From positions 1-34,128 of the forward strand of contig JABDIV010000044.1 of the NCBI GenBank assembly GCA_013003555.1: DNA of 34,128 nt, given 5' to 3'. A program made the translations under genes and the position numbers. A model generated the notes under the pieces. The model saw nothing but the letters and a program-made list of their open reading frames with translations. It did no database searches and had not been told where the DNA came from. This stretch comes from Flavobacteriaceae bacterium (GTDB lineage Bacteria; Bacteroidota; Bacteroidia; Flavobacteriales; Flavobacteriaceae). Positions 17,285 through 26,258 of this stretch are shown in pieces. The first letter of the stretch is position 1. Each line of letters opens with the position of its first letter.

Positions 17285-17299
17285 GTTTATACTTATTTA

Positions 17300-17683
17300 T
17301 TAAACTCTTCTGCGTTTTGGAGGTCGGCAACCGTTATGCGGAAGTGGTGTAACATCGATGATCTCAGTTACTTCAATACCCCCGTTATGAATGGAACGGA
17401 TAGCTGATTCGCGACCGTTCCCCGGTCCCTTAACGTAAACTTTCACCTTTTTCAATCCGGCTTCCTTAGCAACGTTAACTGCATCTTCAGCAGCCAATTG
17501 CGCTGCATAAGGCGTGTTTTTCTTCGATCCTCTGAATCCCATTTTACCGGCAGAAGACCAGGAGATAACATCACCCTTTTTATTGGTTAAGGAAACAATG
17601 ATGTTGTTAAACGAAGCAGTAATATGTGCTTCTCCAACAGCTTCAACGATAACTTTACGTTTTTTCGAACTTGACTTTGCCAT
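17300..17683 (-). CDS. rpsK: 30S ribosomal protein uS11
   Basis: 127 residues. Typical S11 features are [20 protein letters not shown] near the N-terminus, [19 protein letters not shown] in the middle and the basic end [14 protein letters not shown]. The protein lies on the platform of the small subunit and contacts the E and P site mRNA region. It follows rpsM by 11 bases. Nothing unusual. Confidence 0.98.
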   Translation of the reverse strand: MAKSSSKKRKVIVEAVGEAHITASFNNIIVSLTNKKGDVISWSSAGKMGFRGSKKNTPYAAQLAAEDAVNVAKEAGLKKVKVYVKGPGNGRESAIRSIHNGGIEVTEIIDVTPLPHNGCRPPKRRRV

Positions 17684-17694
17684 ATTGCTACTTG

Positions 17695-18069
17695 TTATTT
17701 AGTGACTTTCTTTTTGTTAGCAACAGTTTTACGTTTTCCTTTACGCGTCCTAGAATTGTTCTTGGTTCGCTGACCACGTAATGGTAGACCCGATCTGTGA
17801 CGAACACCTCTGTAACATCCGATGTCCATAAGACGTTTGATGTTCAGTTGGGTTTCTGAACGGAGTTCTCCCTCGATGGTATAACTACCCACCGCAGCAC
17901 GTATTTTGCTGATCTCGTCGTCGTTCCAATCAGATACTTTCGTACTCTCGTCAACCTTAGCTGTTGCTAAAATTTCTTTTGCCCGGCTCTTCCCTACTCC
18001 GAAGATATAAGTCAGGCCAATGACGCCTCGCTTGTGATTTGGTATATCAACACCTGCTATTCTTGCCAT
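17695..18069 (-). CDS. rpsM: 30S ribosomal protein uS13
   Basis: 124 residues. [26 protein letters not shown] is the family N-terminus (quoted parts: [26 protein letters not shown]), and the basic tail [21 protein letters not shown] contacts P-site tRNA. It sits in the head of the small subunit. It begins 2 bases after the small rpmJ gene, so the two are likely translationally coupled. Confidence 0.98.
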   Translation of the reverse strand: MARIAGVDIPNHKRGVIGLTYIFGVGKSRAKEILATAKVDESTKVSDWNDDEISKIRAAVGSYTIEGELRSETQLNIKRLMDIGCYRGVRHRSGLPLRGQRTKNNSRTRKGKRKTVANKKKVTK

Positions 18070-18071
18070 AA

Positions 18072-18188
18072 TTATCCTTGTCTTTGTTTGAATCTAGGAT
18101 TCTTTTTGTTAATGACATAAAGTCTTCCTTTTCTTCGCACGATCTTGCAATCTGCGCTTCTTTTCTTTATTGATGCTCTTACTTTCAT
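18072..18188 (-). CDS. rpmJ: 50S ribosomal protein bL36, zinc-free form
   Basis: A 38-residue frame between infA and rpsM, starting with ATG at 18188 ([20 protein letters not shown]) and ending [12 protein letters not shown]. Position and sequence leave no doubt about L36. The canonical zinc ligands (Cys11, Cys14, Cys27, His) are reduced to a single Cys14, so the ribbon does not bind zinc in the usual way. The gene is separated from rpsM by 2 bases. Confidence 0.96.
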   Translation of the reverse strand: MKVRASIKKRSADCKIVRRKGRLYVINKKNPRFKQRQG

Positions 18189-18213
18189 CAGTTTTCGTTT
18201 TATACTTGTATTA

Positions 18214-18429
18214 TCAGTATCTATAAGTTATTCGGGCCTTAGACAAATCATATGGACTCATTTCGAGTTTGACTTTGTCACCCGGTAATAGTTTGATATA
18301 ATGCATCCGCATTTTACCGGAAATATGAGCGGTAACGATATGACCATTTTCGAGTTCAACCCGAAACATCGCATTCGATAATGCTTCTATTATTGTTCCA
18401 TCCTGTTCAATTGCCGGTTGCTTCGCCAT
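18214..18429 (-). CDS. infA: Translation initiation factor IF-1
   Basis: 71 residues forming one S1-like OB fold ([47 protein letters not shown] in outline). IF-1 occupies the A site of the 30S subunit during initiation. It starts 3 bases after secY ends. In many bacteria map or adk lies between these two; neither is present here. Confidence 0.97.
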   Translation of the reverse strand: MAKQPAIEQDGTIIEALSNAMFRVELENGHIVTAHISGKMRMHYIKLLPGDKVKLEMSPYDLSKARITYRY

Positions 18430-18432
18430 AAT

Positions 18433-19797
18433 TTATACTATTGATTTTCTATTCTTTCCGGTTTTCATCAAACCGTCATAATGTTTGTTCAATAAATAGG
18501 AGTTCACCTGCTGCATGGTATCGATGGCCACCCCAACCATAATCAATAATGAGGTTCCGCCAAAGAAAATGGCCCAGTTCTGCTGAACATTGATCAACTG
18601 AACGATAAAGGCAGGAAAAATCGCTATTATCGCCAGGAAAATCGATCCAGGTAATGTGATCTGAGACATTATTTTATCCAGATATTCCGAAGTCTCTGTT
18701 CCCGGTCTTATCCCAGGAATAAAACCTCCGCTTCTCTTGAGATCATCGGCAATCTTATTGGTTGGTACTGTAATCGCCGTATAGAAATACGTAAACACAA
18801 TAACCAGGATCGCGAAAACCAGGTTGTACCAAAAACCAAAGATGTTACCTCCAAATTCAGCCTGCAGGAATTGGCCCACGCCAGTATCCCTTAACATATT
18901 GGTTCCACCGATCAATCCGGGTACAAACATAATTGCCTGTGCAAAGATGATTGGCATCACCCCAGATGCATTCAGTTTTAATGGAATAAATTGTCTTGCT
19001 CCAAATACATTACGCTCATAGCCACCCGACTGGGTTCGACGGGCATATTGAACGGCAATTTTTCTAACTGCCATTACCAGCATAACACATGCCAGGATAA
19101 TAACCATCCAAATGACAAGCTCGATCAGGATCATGATCAGTCCACCATTCGATTCGGTTACGCGAGCAACATATTCTTGTAAGAACGATTGTGGTAACGT
19201 AGCGATAATTCCGACCATAATAAGCAAGGAAATACCATTACCAATTCCGCGGTCAGTTATCTTTTCACCCAGCCACATCGCAAAGATACAGCCCGTCACC
19301 AATAAGATGATCGATGAAAAGTAAAATGCTGTCCCATGTCCTTGTTGCACCAATAAAAATGCGGTATCAGGAACACCAAGCGTACTTAAGCTTCCCAAAT
19401 ACGCAGGAGACTGAACCAAACAAATCGCGATGGTTAACCATCGTGTAATTTGAGTGATCTTCTTTTGTCCGCTGGCTCCTTCTTTTTGAAGTTTCTGCAG
19501 ATAAGGGATAGCGATTCCCATCAATTGTACAACAATAGATGCAGAAATATAAGGCATGATACCTAGAGCAAAAACGGATGCTTTTGCTAACGCACCACCA
19601 GTAAACATATTTAAAATTGATCCGATACCACCGCCTTCAAAATTCCCGGCCAGTTCCGTTAGTTGTGTGGAATCGATACCAGGAAGTGTGATCTGGGCAC
19701 CAAAACGATAAACCAATAGTAAACCTAAGGTCAGGATTATCCTGTCCTTGAGCTCGGTAATATTCCAAATGCTTTTTAAAGTTTCTATAATTTTCAT
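18433..19797 (-). CDS. secY: Protein translocase channel subunit SecY
   Basis: 454 residues with the ten hydrophobic segments of SecY, the first at about 20-38 and the last at about 415-435 (LLIMVGVAIDTMQQVNSYLL). Family strings include FALGIMPYISASIV, the plug-region start GGGIGSILNMFTGG and YARRTQSGG in a cytoplasmic loop. It forms the inner-membrane channel with SecE and SecG for export of, among others, the signal-peptide proteins in this window. It follows rplO by 14 bases, the usual spc-operon position. Confidence 0.98.
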   Translation of the reverse strand: MKIIETLKSIWNITELKDRIILTLGLLLVYRFGAQITLPGIDSTQLTELAGNFEGGGIGSILNMFTGGALAKASVFALGIMPYISASIVVQLMGIAIPYLQKLQKEGASGQKKITQITRWLTIAICLVQSPAYLGSLSTLGVPDTAFLLVQQGHGTAFYFSSIILLVTGCIFAMWLGEKITDRGIGNGISLLIMVGIIATLPQSFLQEYVARVTESNGGLIMILIELVIWMVIILACVMLVMAVRKIAVQYARRTQSGGYERNVFGARQFIPLKLNASGVMPIIFAQAIMFVPGLIGGTNMLRDTGVGQFLQAEFGGNIFGFWYNLVFAILVIVFTYFYTAITVPTNKIADDLKRSGGFIPGIRPGTETSEYLDKIMSQITLPGSIFLAIIAIFPAFIVQLINVQQNWAIFFGGTSLLIMVGVAIDTMQQVNSYLLNKHYDGLMKTGKNRKSIV

Positions 19798-19811
19798 CGC
19801 TCAGGTTGGTC

Positions 19812-20264
19812 TTATAGGGTGATTGCTTCGCCGCCGGCCGCTTCGATTGCTGCCTTCGCGCTGGCTGTGAATTTATGGGCACTAACTTTTAGTTTAGCTT
19901 TCAATTCGCCTCGTCCCATAATTTTAACCAAATCGTTCTTGCGTGCCAATCGTAACTCTAACATCTGATCAAAATCAAGCGATCCCTTAATTTTCTTACT
20001 GTCAACCAATTCTTGAAGGGTATCAAGGTTTATTCCCTGATACTCCTTGCGGTTAATATTGGTAAATCCAAATTTTGGTACTCGTCTCTGAAGCGGCATC
20101 TGACCTCCTTCAAATCCGATCTTTCTGGAATATCCAGATCGTGATTTCGCTCCTTTATGACCACGTGTGGCAGTTCCACCTTTTCCGGATCCCTGACCGC
20201 GACCTTTTCGCTTACCATTATTTTTTACTGAACCTGCTGCAGGCTTTAAATTGCTTAAATCCAT
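19812..20264 (-). CDS. rplO: 50S ribosomal protein uL15
   Basis: 150 residues from the ATG at 20264 ([12 protein letters not shown]); an in-frame TTG two codons earlier is less likely. The glycine- and basic-rich N-terminal half ([39 protein letters not shown]) threads into 23S rRNA, and the C-terminal half is globular. The protein is a late-assembly large-subunit component. The gap to rpmD is 11 bases. Confidence 0.97.
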   Translation of the reverse strand: MDLSNLKPAAGSVKNNGKRKGRGQGSGKGGTATRGHKGAKSRSGYSRKIGFEGGQMPLQRRVPKFGFTNINRKEYQGINLDTLQELVDSKKIKGSLDFDQMLELRLARKNDLVKIMGRGELKAKLKVSAHKFTASAKAAIEAAGGEAITL

Positions 20265-20275
20265 TACCAATCGAT

Positions 20276-20458
20276 TTATTTTGTTTCTTCAACAGAAACT
20301 AAATGTTTTACTTTTCTCACCATACCAAGAATATTTGGTGTGGCATCGTGCTCAACTGTCTGACCAATTTTTTTCAATCCAAGCGCCTTAAGGGTTAGCT
20401 TTTGATTTTTAGTTCTGTTGATCGCACTTTTAGTTTTTGTAACCTTGATCTTTCCCAT
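20276..20458 (-). CDS. rpmD: 50S ribosomal protein uL30
   Basis: 60 residues, [20 protein letters not shown] then [20 protein letters not shown], ending in LVSVEETK. The length and the ALGLKKI core are those of bacterial L30. It sits between rpsE and rplO as in the standard spc operon. Confidence 0.97.
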   Translation of the reverse strand: MGKIKVTKTKSAINRTKNQKLTLKALGLKKIGQTVEHDATPNILGMVRKVKHLVSVEETK

Positions 20459-20471
20459 CGCTTTCCTTTAA

Positions 20472-20996
20472 TTAACCGTTAAACACTTTATCTAAGGTTA
20501 TTCCTCTGTCTTTTGCTATCATCTTAGCATCACGGAGCTGAAGCAATGCATCAAAGGTTGCTTTTACCACGTTATGAGGGTTTGATGATCCCTGAGATTT
20601 AGACAGTACATCATGCACCCCAACAGCTTCAAGTACCGTACGAACCGCGCCTCCGGCAATAACTCCCGTACCGGGAGCGGCAGGAATGATATTCACTCTT
20701 GCACCACCGAATTTCCCTTTTTGCTGATGCGGCAAAGTGCCTTTAACAAGAGGAATTCGCACTAAGTTCTTTTTGGCATCTTCAACAGCCTTGGCGATGG
20801 CACTGGCTACGTCTTTCGACTTACCGAGTCCATGTCCTACAACACCATTCTCATCACCAACAACAACGATAGCTGAGAAACCAAATGCCCGTCCACCTTT
20901 TGTTACCTTCGTAACACGTTGAACGCCAACCAATCGATCCTTAAGATCTAATCCACCTGGTTTTACTAATTCTGCGTTTTTATACTTCTGATACAT
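20472..20996 (-). CDS. rpsE: 30S ribosomal protein uS5
   Basis: 174 residues. The N-terminal double-stranded-RNA-binding domain contains [20 protein letters not shown] and [20 protein letters not shown]; the C-terminal domain has [19 protein letters not shown] and [13 protein letters not shown]. The protein helps maintain decoding accuracy and mRNA helicase activity at the entry channel. The gap after rplR is 6 bases. Confidence 0.98.
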   Translation of the reverse strand: MYQKYKNAELVKPGGLDLKDRLVGVQRVTKVTKGGRAFGFSAIVVVGDENGVVGHGLGKSKDVASAIAKAVEDAKKNLVRIPLVKGTLPHQQKGKFGGARVNIIPAAPGTGVIAGGAVRTVLEAVGVHDVLSKSQGSSNPHNVVKATFDALLQLRDAKMIAKDRGITLDKVFNG

Positions 20997-21002
20997 AATG
21001 TC

Positions 21003-21359
21003 TTAAAATTTTAGTCCGGCTTCTCTTGCGCCTTCTGCCAATGATTTTACACGGCCATGATACAAATATCCACCACGATCGAATGAAATGGTATCTACAC
21101 CTGCTTTAAGGGCTTTTTCGGCAACAGCCTTCCCTACTAATGCAGCGATCTCGGTTTTGGTTCCTTTTGAAGATTGTATGTCTTTATCTCTTGATGATGC
21201 AGCACTAATGGTCTTACCATTTACATCATCAACGATTTGAGCATATATCTCTTTATTACTTCTGAAAACAGACAAGCGCGGGCGGGCTTCAGTTCCTGAA
21301 ACCACCTTACGTATTCTGTTTTTAATTCGTTTTCTTCTTTCGCTTTTTGTTAACGCCAT
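21003..21359 (-). CDS. rplR: 50S ribosomal protein uL18
   Basis: 118 residues with the family features [36 protein letters not shown] and the C-terminal [20 protein letters not shown]. It binds 5S rRNA together with L5 in the central protuberance. The gap after rplF is 11 bases. Confidence 0.98.
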   Translation of the reverse strand: MALTKSERRKRIKNRIRKVVSGTEARPRLSVFRSNKEIYAQIVDDVNGKTISAASSRDKDIQSSKGTKTEIAALVGKAVAEKALKAGVDTISFDRGGYLYHGRVKSLAEGAREAGLKF

Positions 21360-21370
21360 AACTCAAACTT

Positions 21371-21913
21371 TTAAGCTGATTTACCTGCTTTTCTTCTAAT
21401 TTGTTCTCCTACAAACCTAATTCCCTTGCCTTTATAAGGTTCAGGTTTTCTGAAGGAACGTATCTTAGCTGCCACTTGCCCGACGAGTTGTTTATCGTGT
21501 GAGGAAAGCTTTATAACCGGATTTTTTCCTTTCTCCGAGATGGTTTCAATTTTAATTTCTGGTGCGATGCTCATCACGATATTGTGAGAAAATCCGAGTG
21601 CAAGTTCTAATTTCTGCCCCTGATTGTTCGCTCTATATCCAACACCTACCAATTCTAATTCCTTAGTAAAGCCCTTCGAAACACCTTCAACCATATTATT
21701 GATTAGCGCACGGTATAAACCATGGCGGGCTTTATGCGATTTGCTTTCAGAATTACGCTCGATCTTTACCTTGCCTTCTTCAACTTTAATGGACACACCA
21801 TCAAATTCCTGAGTAAGCTCTCCTAACTGTCCCTTTACCGCGATCACATTATCATTGATTTCAACACTAACGCCTTCTGGTACACTTACGGGATTGTTTC
21901 CTATTCTTGACAT
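21371..21913 (-). CDS. rplF: 50S ribosomal protein uL6
   Basis: 180 residues forming the two tandem L6 folds: MSRIGNNPVSVPEGVSV begins the first, and the second ends with the RNA-binding signature PEPYKGKGIRFVGEQIRRKAG. It lies near the sarcin-ricin loop, where elongation factors bind. It follows rpsH by 20 bases. Confidence 0.98.
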   Translation of the reverse strand: MSRIGNNPVSVPEGVSVEINDNVIAVKGQLGELTQEFDGVSIKVEEGKVKIERNSESKSHKARHGLYRALINNMVEGVSKGFTKELELVGVGYRANNQGQKLELALGFSHNIVMSIAPEIKIETISEKGKNPVIKLSSHDKQLVGQVAAKIRSFRKPEPYKGKGIRFVGEQIRRKAGKSA

Positions 21914-21933
21914 AACTATCAGACTATTTTATA

Positions 21934-22332
21934 TTAGTAAACGAGGCACAATACTTCACCACCAACATTTTCCCTTTGGGCCTGTTTTGCTGTCATCACA
22001 CCATGAGAGGTGGAGACAATTGCAATACCCAAACCGTTTAAAATACGCGGCAACTCCTTAGAGTTCGAGTATTTACGCAATCCAGGTTTACTGATTCTTT
22101 GAATCTTCTTGATCACGGGTTCCTTGGTGTCTTTGGTATATTTCAACGCGATCTTGATGGTTCCCTGAACCGATGAATCGTCAAACTTGTAACTCAAAAT
22201 ATAGCCTTGATCAAACAATATTTTGGTCATTTCTTTTTTCAAATTAGAAGCCGGAATCTCAACCACTCTGTGGTTTGCTCGAACGGCATTTCTAATTCGG
22301 GTTAAATAATCCGCTATAGGATCTGTATACAT
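21934..22332 (-). CDS. rpsH: 30S ribosomal protein uS8
   Basis: 132 residues from the ATG at 22332 (MYTDPIADYLTRIRNA); a TTG two codons earlier is not preferred. The C-terminal motif STSHGVMTAKQAQRENVGGE is the rRNA-binding region. In E. coli S8 represses the spc operon by binding an mRNA copy of its rRNA site. Here the 69-base spacer upstream, long for this operon, contains a bulged hairpin that might serve such a purpose. Confidence 0.97.
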   Translation of the reverse strand: MYTDPIADYLTRIRNAVRANHRVVEIPASNLKKEMTKILFDQGYILSYKFDDSSVQGTIKIALKYTKDTKEPVIKKIQRISKPGLRKYSNSKELPRILNGLGIAIVSTSHGVMTAKQAQRENVGGEVLCLVY

Positions 22333-22356
22333 AATCAATTAATTTGCGGTAACCGT

Positions 22357-22388
22357 TTTCAATCCCTCTAAGCGGGATGAACCTGAAA
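22357..22388 (-). promoter_or_regulatory. Bulged hairpin in the rpsN-rpsH spacer
   Basis: In the mRNA sense, TTTCA (22388-22384) and ATCCC (22378-22374) pair with GGGAT (22366-22362) and TGAAA (22361-22357). The two 5-bp helices stack on the 3' side and are separated on the 5' side by the 5-base bulge GGTTC; the loop is 7 bases. There is no T run. It lies 24 bases before the rpsH ATG. A control function by S8 is conjecture. Confidence 0.4.
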
Positions 22389-22401
22389 CCAATTTATAAT
22401 T

Positions 22402-22671
22402 TTACCAACTTGCTTTCTTCACACCCGGAATCAGCCCTTTATTAGCCATTTCACGGAACATGACACGTGAAATACCGAACTGACGCATATAGCCTTTCGG
22501 ACGCCCCGTCAATTTACAACGGTTATGCATACGAATAGGAGATGCATTTCGCGGCAATTTCTGCAAGGCCTCATAATCACCAGCTTCCTTCAAAGCTTTT
22601 CTTTTGGCTGCATATTTGGCTACAGTTTTTGCACGCTTCACCTCACGGGCTTTCATTGATTCTTTTGCCAT
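22402..22671 (-). CDS. rpsN: 30S ribosomal protein uS14, zinc-free long form
   Basis: 89 residues, the long form without the CxxC...CxxC zinc ribbon; only one Cys remains, in [20 protein letters not shown]. The N-terminal part ([15 protein letters not shown]) is basic and extended. It is a head protein of the small subunit. The start lies 2 bases after rplE. Confidence 0.97.
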   Translation of the reverse strand: MAKESMKAREVKRAKTVAKYAAKRKALKEAGDYEALQKLPRNASPIRMHNRCKLTGRPKGYMRQFGISRVMFREMANKGLIPGVKKASW

Positions 22672-22673
22672 AA

Positions 22674-23225
22674 TTAATTTTGTTTAAAGGGTAATCCCAA
22701 TTCAGTTAATAAGGACTTCGCTTCTTTATCAGTATTGGCCGAAGTAACAAATGTGATGTCCATTCCGGCAATTTTATTCACTTTATCAATATTGATCTCA
22801 GGAAATATGATCTGCTCGGTAACCCCGAGATTATAGTTTCCGCGGCCATCAAATCCATTTTCCTTGATACCATGGAAATCACGAACCCTGGGCAAAGCTG
22901 TTGTAACCAATCGATCAAGGAACTCATACATGCGTTCCCCTCTCAATGTTACTTTTGCTCCAATTGGCATGCCACGACGCAATTTAAACGATGCCACGTC
23001 CTTTTTAGAAATCGTGCTCACCGCTTTTTGTCCCGCGATCATAGTCAGTTCGTCAAGCGCATAGTCGATAAGTTTTTTATCGGCCACGGCAGCGCCAACA
23101 CCTCGAGATATCACTATCTTTTTTAGCTTGGGTACCATCATGACATTCTTGTATCCAAACTCTTCAGTAAGAGTAGGTATGACCTTCTCCTGGTATTCTT
23201 TTTTAAGTCTTGGTGTATATGACAT
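22674..23225 (-). CDS. rplE: 50S ribosomal protein uL5
   Basis: 183 residues. Family strings are [50 protein letters not shown] and [20 protein letters not shown]. It binds 5S rRNA and contacts P-site tRNA. It begins 5 bases after rplX, in the normal order. Confidence 0.98.
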   Translation of the reverse strand: MSYTPRLKKEYQEKVIPTLTEEFGYKNVMMVPKLKKIVISRGVGAAVADKKLIDYALDELTMIAGQKAVSTISKKDVASFKLRRGMPIGAKVTLRGERMYEFLDRLVTTALPRVRDFHGIKENGFDGRGNYNLGVTEQIIFPEINIDKVNKIAGMDITFVTSANTDKEAKSLLTELGLPFKQN

Positions 23226-23230
23226 AATCC

Positions 23231-23542
23231 TTAAATTACTTCATTCGTTTTCTTAGAATATCTCACCTTTTTATCACCTTCCATGCGTATACCTAACCGC
23301 GTTACTTCACCTTTAGGCGTAATCAACGACAGATTAGACACATGAACAGGAGCTTCTTTCTCAACAATTCCACCCTGTGGATTGTCAGCACTCGGCTTCA
23401 TATGCTTTTTGATCATGTTGATACCTTCAACGATCGCTTTGTTCTCGTCACGCATCACTTTCATGACACGTCCTTCGGCTCCTTTGTGGTCCCCGGCGAT
23501 CACTCTAACCGTATCACCCGATTTTATTCTGATTTTTTTCAT
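23231..23542 (-). CDS. rplX: 50S ribosomal protein uL24
   Basis: 103 residues from the ATG at 23542 ([20 protein letters not shown]); an in-frame TTG lies two codons upstream. The KOW motif ([17 protein letters not shown]) is near the N-terminus. L24 initiates large-subunit assembly by binding the 5' end of 23S rRNA. The gap after rplN is 12 bases. Confidence 0.97.
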   Translation of the reverse strand: MKKIRIKSGDTVRVIAGDHKGAEGRVMKVMRDENKAIVEGINMIKKHMKPSADNPQGGIVEKEAPVHVSNLSLITPKGEVTRLGIRMEGDKKVRYSKKTNEVI

Positions 23543-23554
23543 CTTCAATTCGGT

Positions 23555-23923
23555 TTATAATACCTCAGGGGCTAAGGATACTATTTTCATAAATTGTTTA
23601 TCACGAAGCTCTCTTGCTACGGGGCCAAATACCCTTGTCCCTCTCATTTCACCCTGTGGGCCCAGCAATACACAAGCATTATCATCAAAACGGATATACG
23701 ATCCGTCAGGACGACGTACTTCTTTAACTGTACGCACTACTACAGCGGTTGAAACGGCTCCTTTTTTAATAGTGCTGTTTGGCGTTGCATCTTTAACTGT
23801 TACAACGATCTTGTCGCCTAATGAAGCATAGCGTCGCTTGGTCCCGCCAAGTACCCGAATGGTCAGTACTTCCTTCGCACCGGTATTGTCTGCTACCTTA
23901 AGTCTTGATTCTTGCTGTACCAT
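23555..23923 (-). CDS. rplN: 50S ribosomal protein uL14
   Basis: 122 residues starting [19 protein letters not shown] with the signature [20 protein letters not shown] and an ending [10 protein letters not shown]. It forms an intersubunit bridge and is the binding site of the silencing factor RsfS. It starts 2 bases after rpsQ. Confidence 0.98.
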   Translation of the reverse strand: MVQQESRLKVADNTGAKEVLTIRVLGGTKRRYASLGDKIVVTVKDATPNSTIKKGAVSTAVVVRTVKEVRRPDGSYIRFDDNACVLLGPQGEMRGTRVFGPVARELRDKQFMKIVSLAPEVL

Positions 23924-23925
23924 AA

Positions 23926-24183
23926 TTACTTAGCTCTTTCAATTATTTCTACTAATCTCCAACACTTCGACTTGCTTAACGGTCGCGTTTCCATGATGCG
24001 AACAGTGTCACCCTCATTGCAATCATTCTTTTCATCATGTGCAACATATTTCTTCGTTTTTAAAACGAACTTACCATACATAGGGTGCTTCACTTTTTTC
24101 ACTTCGGAAACCACAATCGATTTCTGCATTTTGTTGCTGGTAACAACACCTATACGTTCTTTTCTTAAATTTCTTTTTTCCAT
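23926..24183 (-). CDS. rpsQ: 30S ribosomal protein uS17
   Basis: 85 residues. [20 protein letters not shown], then [20 protein letters not shown] and [20 protein letters not shown] are typical of this OB-fold protein, which binds the 5' domain of 16S rRNA early in assembly. It follows rpmC by 17 bases. Confidence 0.98.
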   Translation of the reverse strand: MEKRNLRKERIGVVTSNKMQKSIVVSEVKKVKHPMYGKFVLKTKKYVAHDEKNDCNEGDTVRIMETRPLSKSKCWRLVEIIERAK

Positions 24184-24200
24184 CGTTCAGCAGAATAGAA

Positions 24201-24392
24201 TTATTGTAATTCTCTGTTTGTTAATTCTGTAGCCAATCGCGCTATTGTACGTCTAATTGTACGAAGCTGAATTGGATTTTCAAGTGGTGATATCGCATGA
24301 GCCATTTGCAAATCGGAATAGCTCTTTTTAGTCTCTCCTAATTTCTCTTGTAACTCAGCAATAGATAGTCCTTTGATCTCTGATTGTTTCAT
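24201..24392 (-). CDS. rpmC: 50S ribosomal protein uL29
   Basis: 63 residues from the ATG at 24392 (MKQSEIKGLSIAELQEKL), preferred over a TTG three codons upstream because it matches the normal L29 start. It is all helical and ends RTIRRTIARLATELTNRELQ. It lies at the peptide exit tunnel, next to the site where trigger factor and SRP bind. The gap after rplP is 9 bases. Confidence 0.96.
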   Translation of the reverse strand: MKQSEIKGLSIAELQEKLGETKKSYSDLQMAHAISPLENPIQLRTIRRTIARLATELTNRELQ

Positions 24393-24401
24393 GATATCCA
24401 A

Positions 24402-24824
24402 TTAATATGCTTCGTAATCGCGAGCGATTATAAATTTTGTTTTTACCGGAAGCTTCTGTGCTGCTAATCGCAGTGCTTCTTTAGCTACCTCTATCGGAAC
24501 CCCACCAACCTCGAATAAGATTCGACCTGGCTTAACCACAGCAGCCCAATATTCAACAGCACCTTTTCCTTTACCCATACGAACTTCAAGGGGTTTTTTG
24601 GTGATCGGCTTATCTGGAAAGATCATGATCCACAGCTGACCTTCTCTTTTCATGTAACGCGTAGCGGCAACACGAGCAGCCTCGATCTGTCTTGAGGTTA
24701 AAAAATTCGAATCCAATGATTTGATTCCATACATCCCATTGGCCAATCGATGCCCACGTCCGGAATTACCTTTCATGCGGCCTTTTTGAACCTTTCTATA
24801 TTTTGTCCTTTTCGGTTGTAACAT
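24402..24824 (-). CDS. rplP: 50S ribosomal protein uL16
   Basis: 140 residues with [20 protein letters not shown] at the start, the string [21 protein letters not shown], and the L16 signature [19 protein letters not shown]. It sits near the A-site finger and peptidyl-transferase centre and is a late-assembly protein. It follows rpsC by 18 bases. Confidence 0.98.
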   Translation of the reverse strand: MLQPKRTKYRKVQKGRMKGNSGRGHRLANGMYGIKSLDSNFLTSRQIEAARVAATRYMKREGQLWIMIFPDKPITKKPLEVRMGKGKGAVEYWAAVVKPGRILFEVGGVPIEVAKEALRLAAQKLPVKTKFIIARDYEAY

Positions 24825-24842
24825 CGTTCTTCGTTTTAATAA

Positions 24843-25553
24843 TTACTTCCTACGACGCGCTTGTTTTCCACCACGTCCACCTTTTCCTTGTTTCTTAGAC
24901 AGACCAACTAGTGGTGATAACTCACGCTTTCCATATACTTCACCTTTCATGATCCAAACCTTTATGCCCAATCGGCCATAAGTAGTGTGGGCCTCTACCA
25001 ATGCATAATCGATATCGGCTCTAAAAGTTGATAATGGAATTCGTCCATCTTTATAATGCTCGTTTCGAGCCATTTCAGCACCGTTCAAACGACCGCTTAT
25101 CTGGATTTTAATACCTTCTGCATTCATACGCATAGCAGCTGCAATAGCCATTTTTATCGCGCGCTTATATGAAATACGGTTTTCAATCTGACGAGCAACA
25201 CTTGCCGCAACCAAATGAGCATCAAGCTCAGGACGTTTGATCTCAAAGATGTTCAATTGAACCTCCTTACCGGTAATCTTTTTCAATTCCTCCTTTAACT
25301 TGTCTACTTCCTGTCCGCCTTTACCAATGATAATTCCGGGTCTTGCCGTGGTAATAGTAACGGTTACAAGTTTTAAGGTTCGCTCAATGATCACACGGGA
25401 AACACTGGCCTTAGCCAAACGAACGTAGATATACTTTCTGATTTTATCATCTTCAGCAAGCTTATCTCCATAATCGTTTCCGCCATACCAATTCGATTCC
25501 CATCCTCTGATTATACCGAGGCGATTTCCTATCGGATTTGTTTTCTGTCCCAT
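24843..25553 (-). CDS. rpsC: 30S ribosomal protein uS3
   Basis: 236 residues. The start [20 protein letters not shown], the KH domain with [19 protein letters not shown] and the C-terminal domain [20 protein letters not shown] are all typical. The end ([17 protein letters not shown]) is glycine- and arginine-rich and longer than in E. coli. S3 lines the mRNA entry channel. It starts 3 bases after rplV. Confidence 0.98.
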   Translation of the reverse strand: MGQKTNPIGNRLGIIRGWESNWYGGNDYGDKLAEDDKIRKYIYVRLAKASVSRVIIERTLKLVTVTITTARPGIIIGKGGQEVDKLKEELKKITGKEVQLNIFEIKRPELDAHLVAASVARQIENRISYKRAIKMAIAAAMRMNAEGIKIQISGRLNGAEMARNEHYKDGRIPLSTFRADIDYALVEAHTTYGRLGIKVWIMKGEVYGKRELSPLVGLSKKQGKGGRGGKQARRRK

Positions 25554-25556
25554 ATA

Positions 25557-25967
25557 TTAATTGCTTTCGGTGTTATTATTTGCTCCTAGCACCAATGTAA
25601 CATGGTTGGAACGTTTTCTAATTCTATGTGCTCTACCCTGAGGAGCCGGTCTGATACGCTTCAACATTGAACCGCTATCGACTCGAATCTCCTGGATGAA
25701 CAATTCAGCATCCTCAATACTGGCGTCCTCATTTTTGGCCTGCCAGTTAGCAATGGCTGAAAGCAACAGCTTTTCCAATCGATTTGACGCTTCTTTTGGA
25801 CTGAATTTCAAAATATTAAGCGCTTTATCGATTTGCTTCCCTCTTACAAGGTCGGCAACCAATCTCATTTTTCGAGGCGAGGTCGGGCAATTGTTCAATT
25901 TGGCAAAAGCCACCTGTTTTTTGCTTTCTTTCAAAGCATCTGCCATCTGCTTTTTACGACTTCCCAT
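25557..25967 (-). CDS. rplV: 50S ribosomal protein uL22
   Basis: 136 residues. An N-terminal extension of about 22 residues ([20 protein letters not shown]) precedes the normal L22 start [18 protein letters not shown]. The tunnel hairpin region is around [20 protein letters not shown], where macrolide-related changes occur in other bacteria. It begins 6 bases after rpsS. Confidence 0.97.
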   Translation of the reverse strand: MGSRKKQMADALKESKKQVAFAKLNNCPTSPRKMRLVADLVRGKQIDKALNILKFSPKEASNRLEKLLLSAIANWQAKNEDASIEDAELFIQEIRVDSGSMLKRIRPAPQGRAHRIRKRSNHVTLVLGANNNTESN

Positions 25968-25973
25968 AGCCTA

Positions 25974-26252
25974 TTACTTTTTACCTTTATTTCTAGCACC
26001 CGCATGACCTCTGAATGATCGCGTTGGTGAAAATTCTCCTAGTTTATGACCCACCATGTTCTCTGTTACATAAACAGGAACAAATTGGCGTCCGTTGTGA
26101 ACGGCTATTGTCTGACCGACAAAATCCGGAGTAATCATACTGGCTCTTGACCAGGTTTTGATGACCGATTTTTTCTTACTGTCGACATTTGCCGCAACTT
26201 TCTTTTCTAATTTATGGTGAACGTAAGGTCCTTTTTTTAATGATCTTGCCAT
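25974..26252 (-). CDS. rpsS: 30S ribosomal protein uS19
   Basis: 92 residues: [19 protein letters not shown], then [20 protein letters not shown] and the signature [17 protein letters not shown]. It is a head protein that forms a complex with S13. The gap after rplB is 6 bases. Confidence 0.98.
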   Translation of the reverse strand: MARSLKKGPYVHHKLEKKVAANVDSKKKSVIKTWSRASMITPDFVGQTIAVHNGRQFVPVYVTENMVGHKLGEFSPTRSFRGHAGARNKGKK

Positions 26253-26258
26253 GTTCTT

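Noticed and set aside
22346-22355. GCGGTAACCG as a hairpin or operator before rpsH
   Set aside because: The symmetric arms leave a loop of a single base, so it cannot fold as a hairpin, and nothing else supports an operator.
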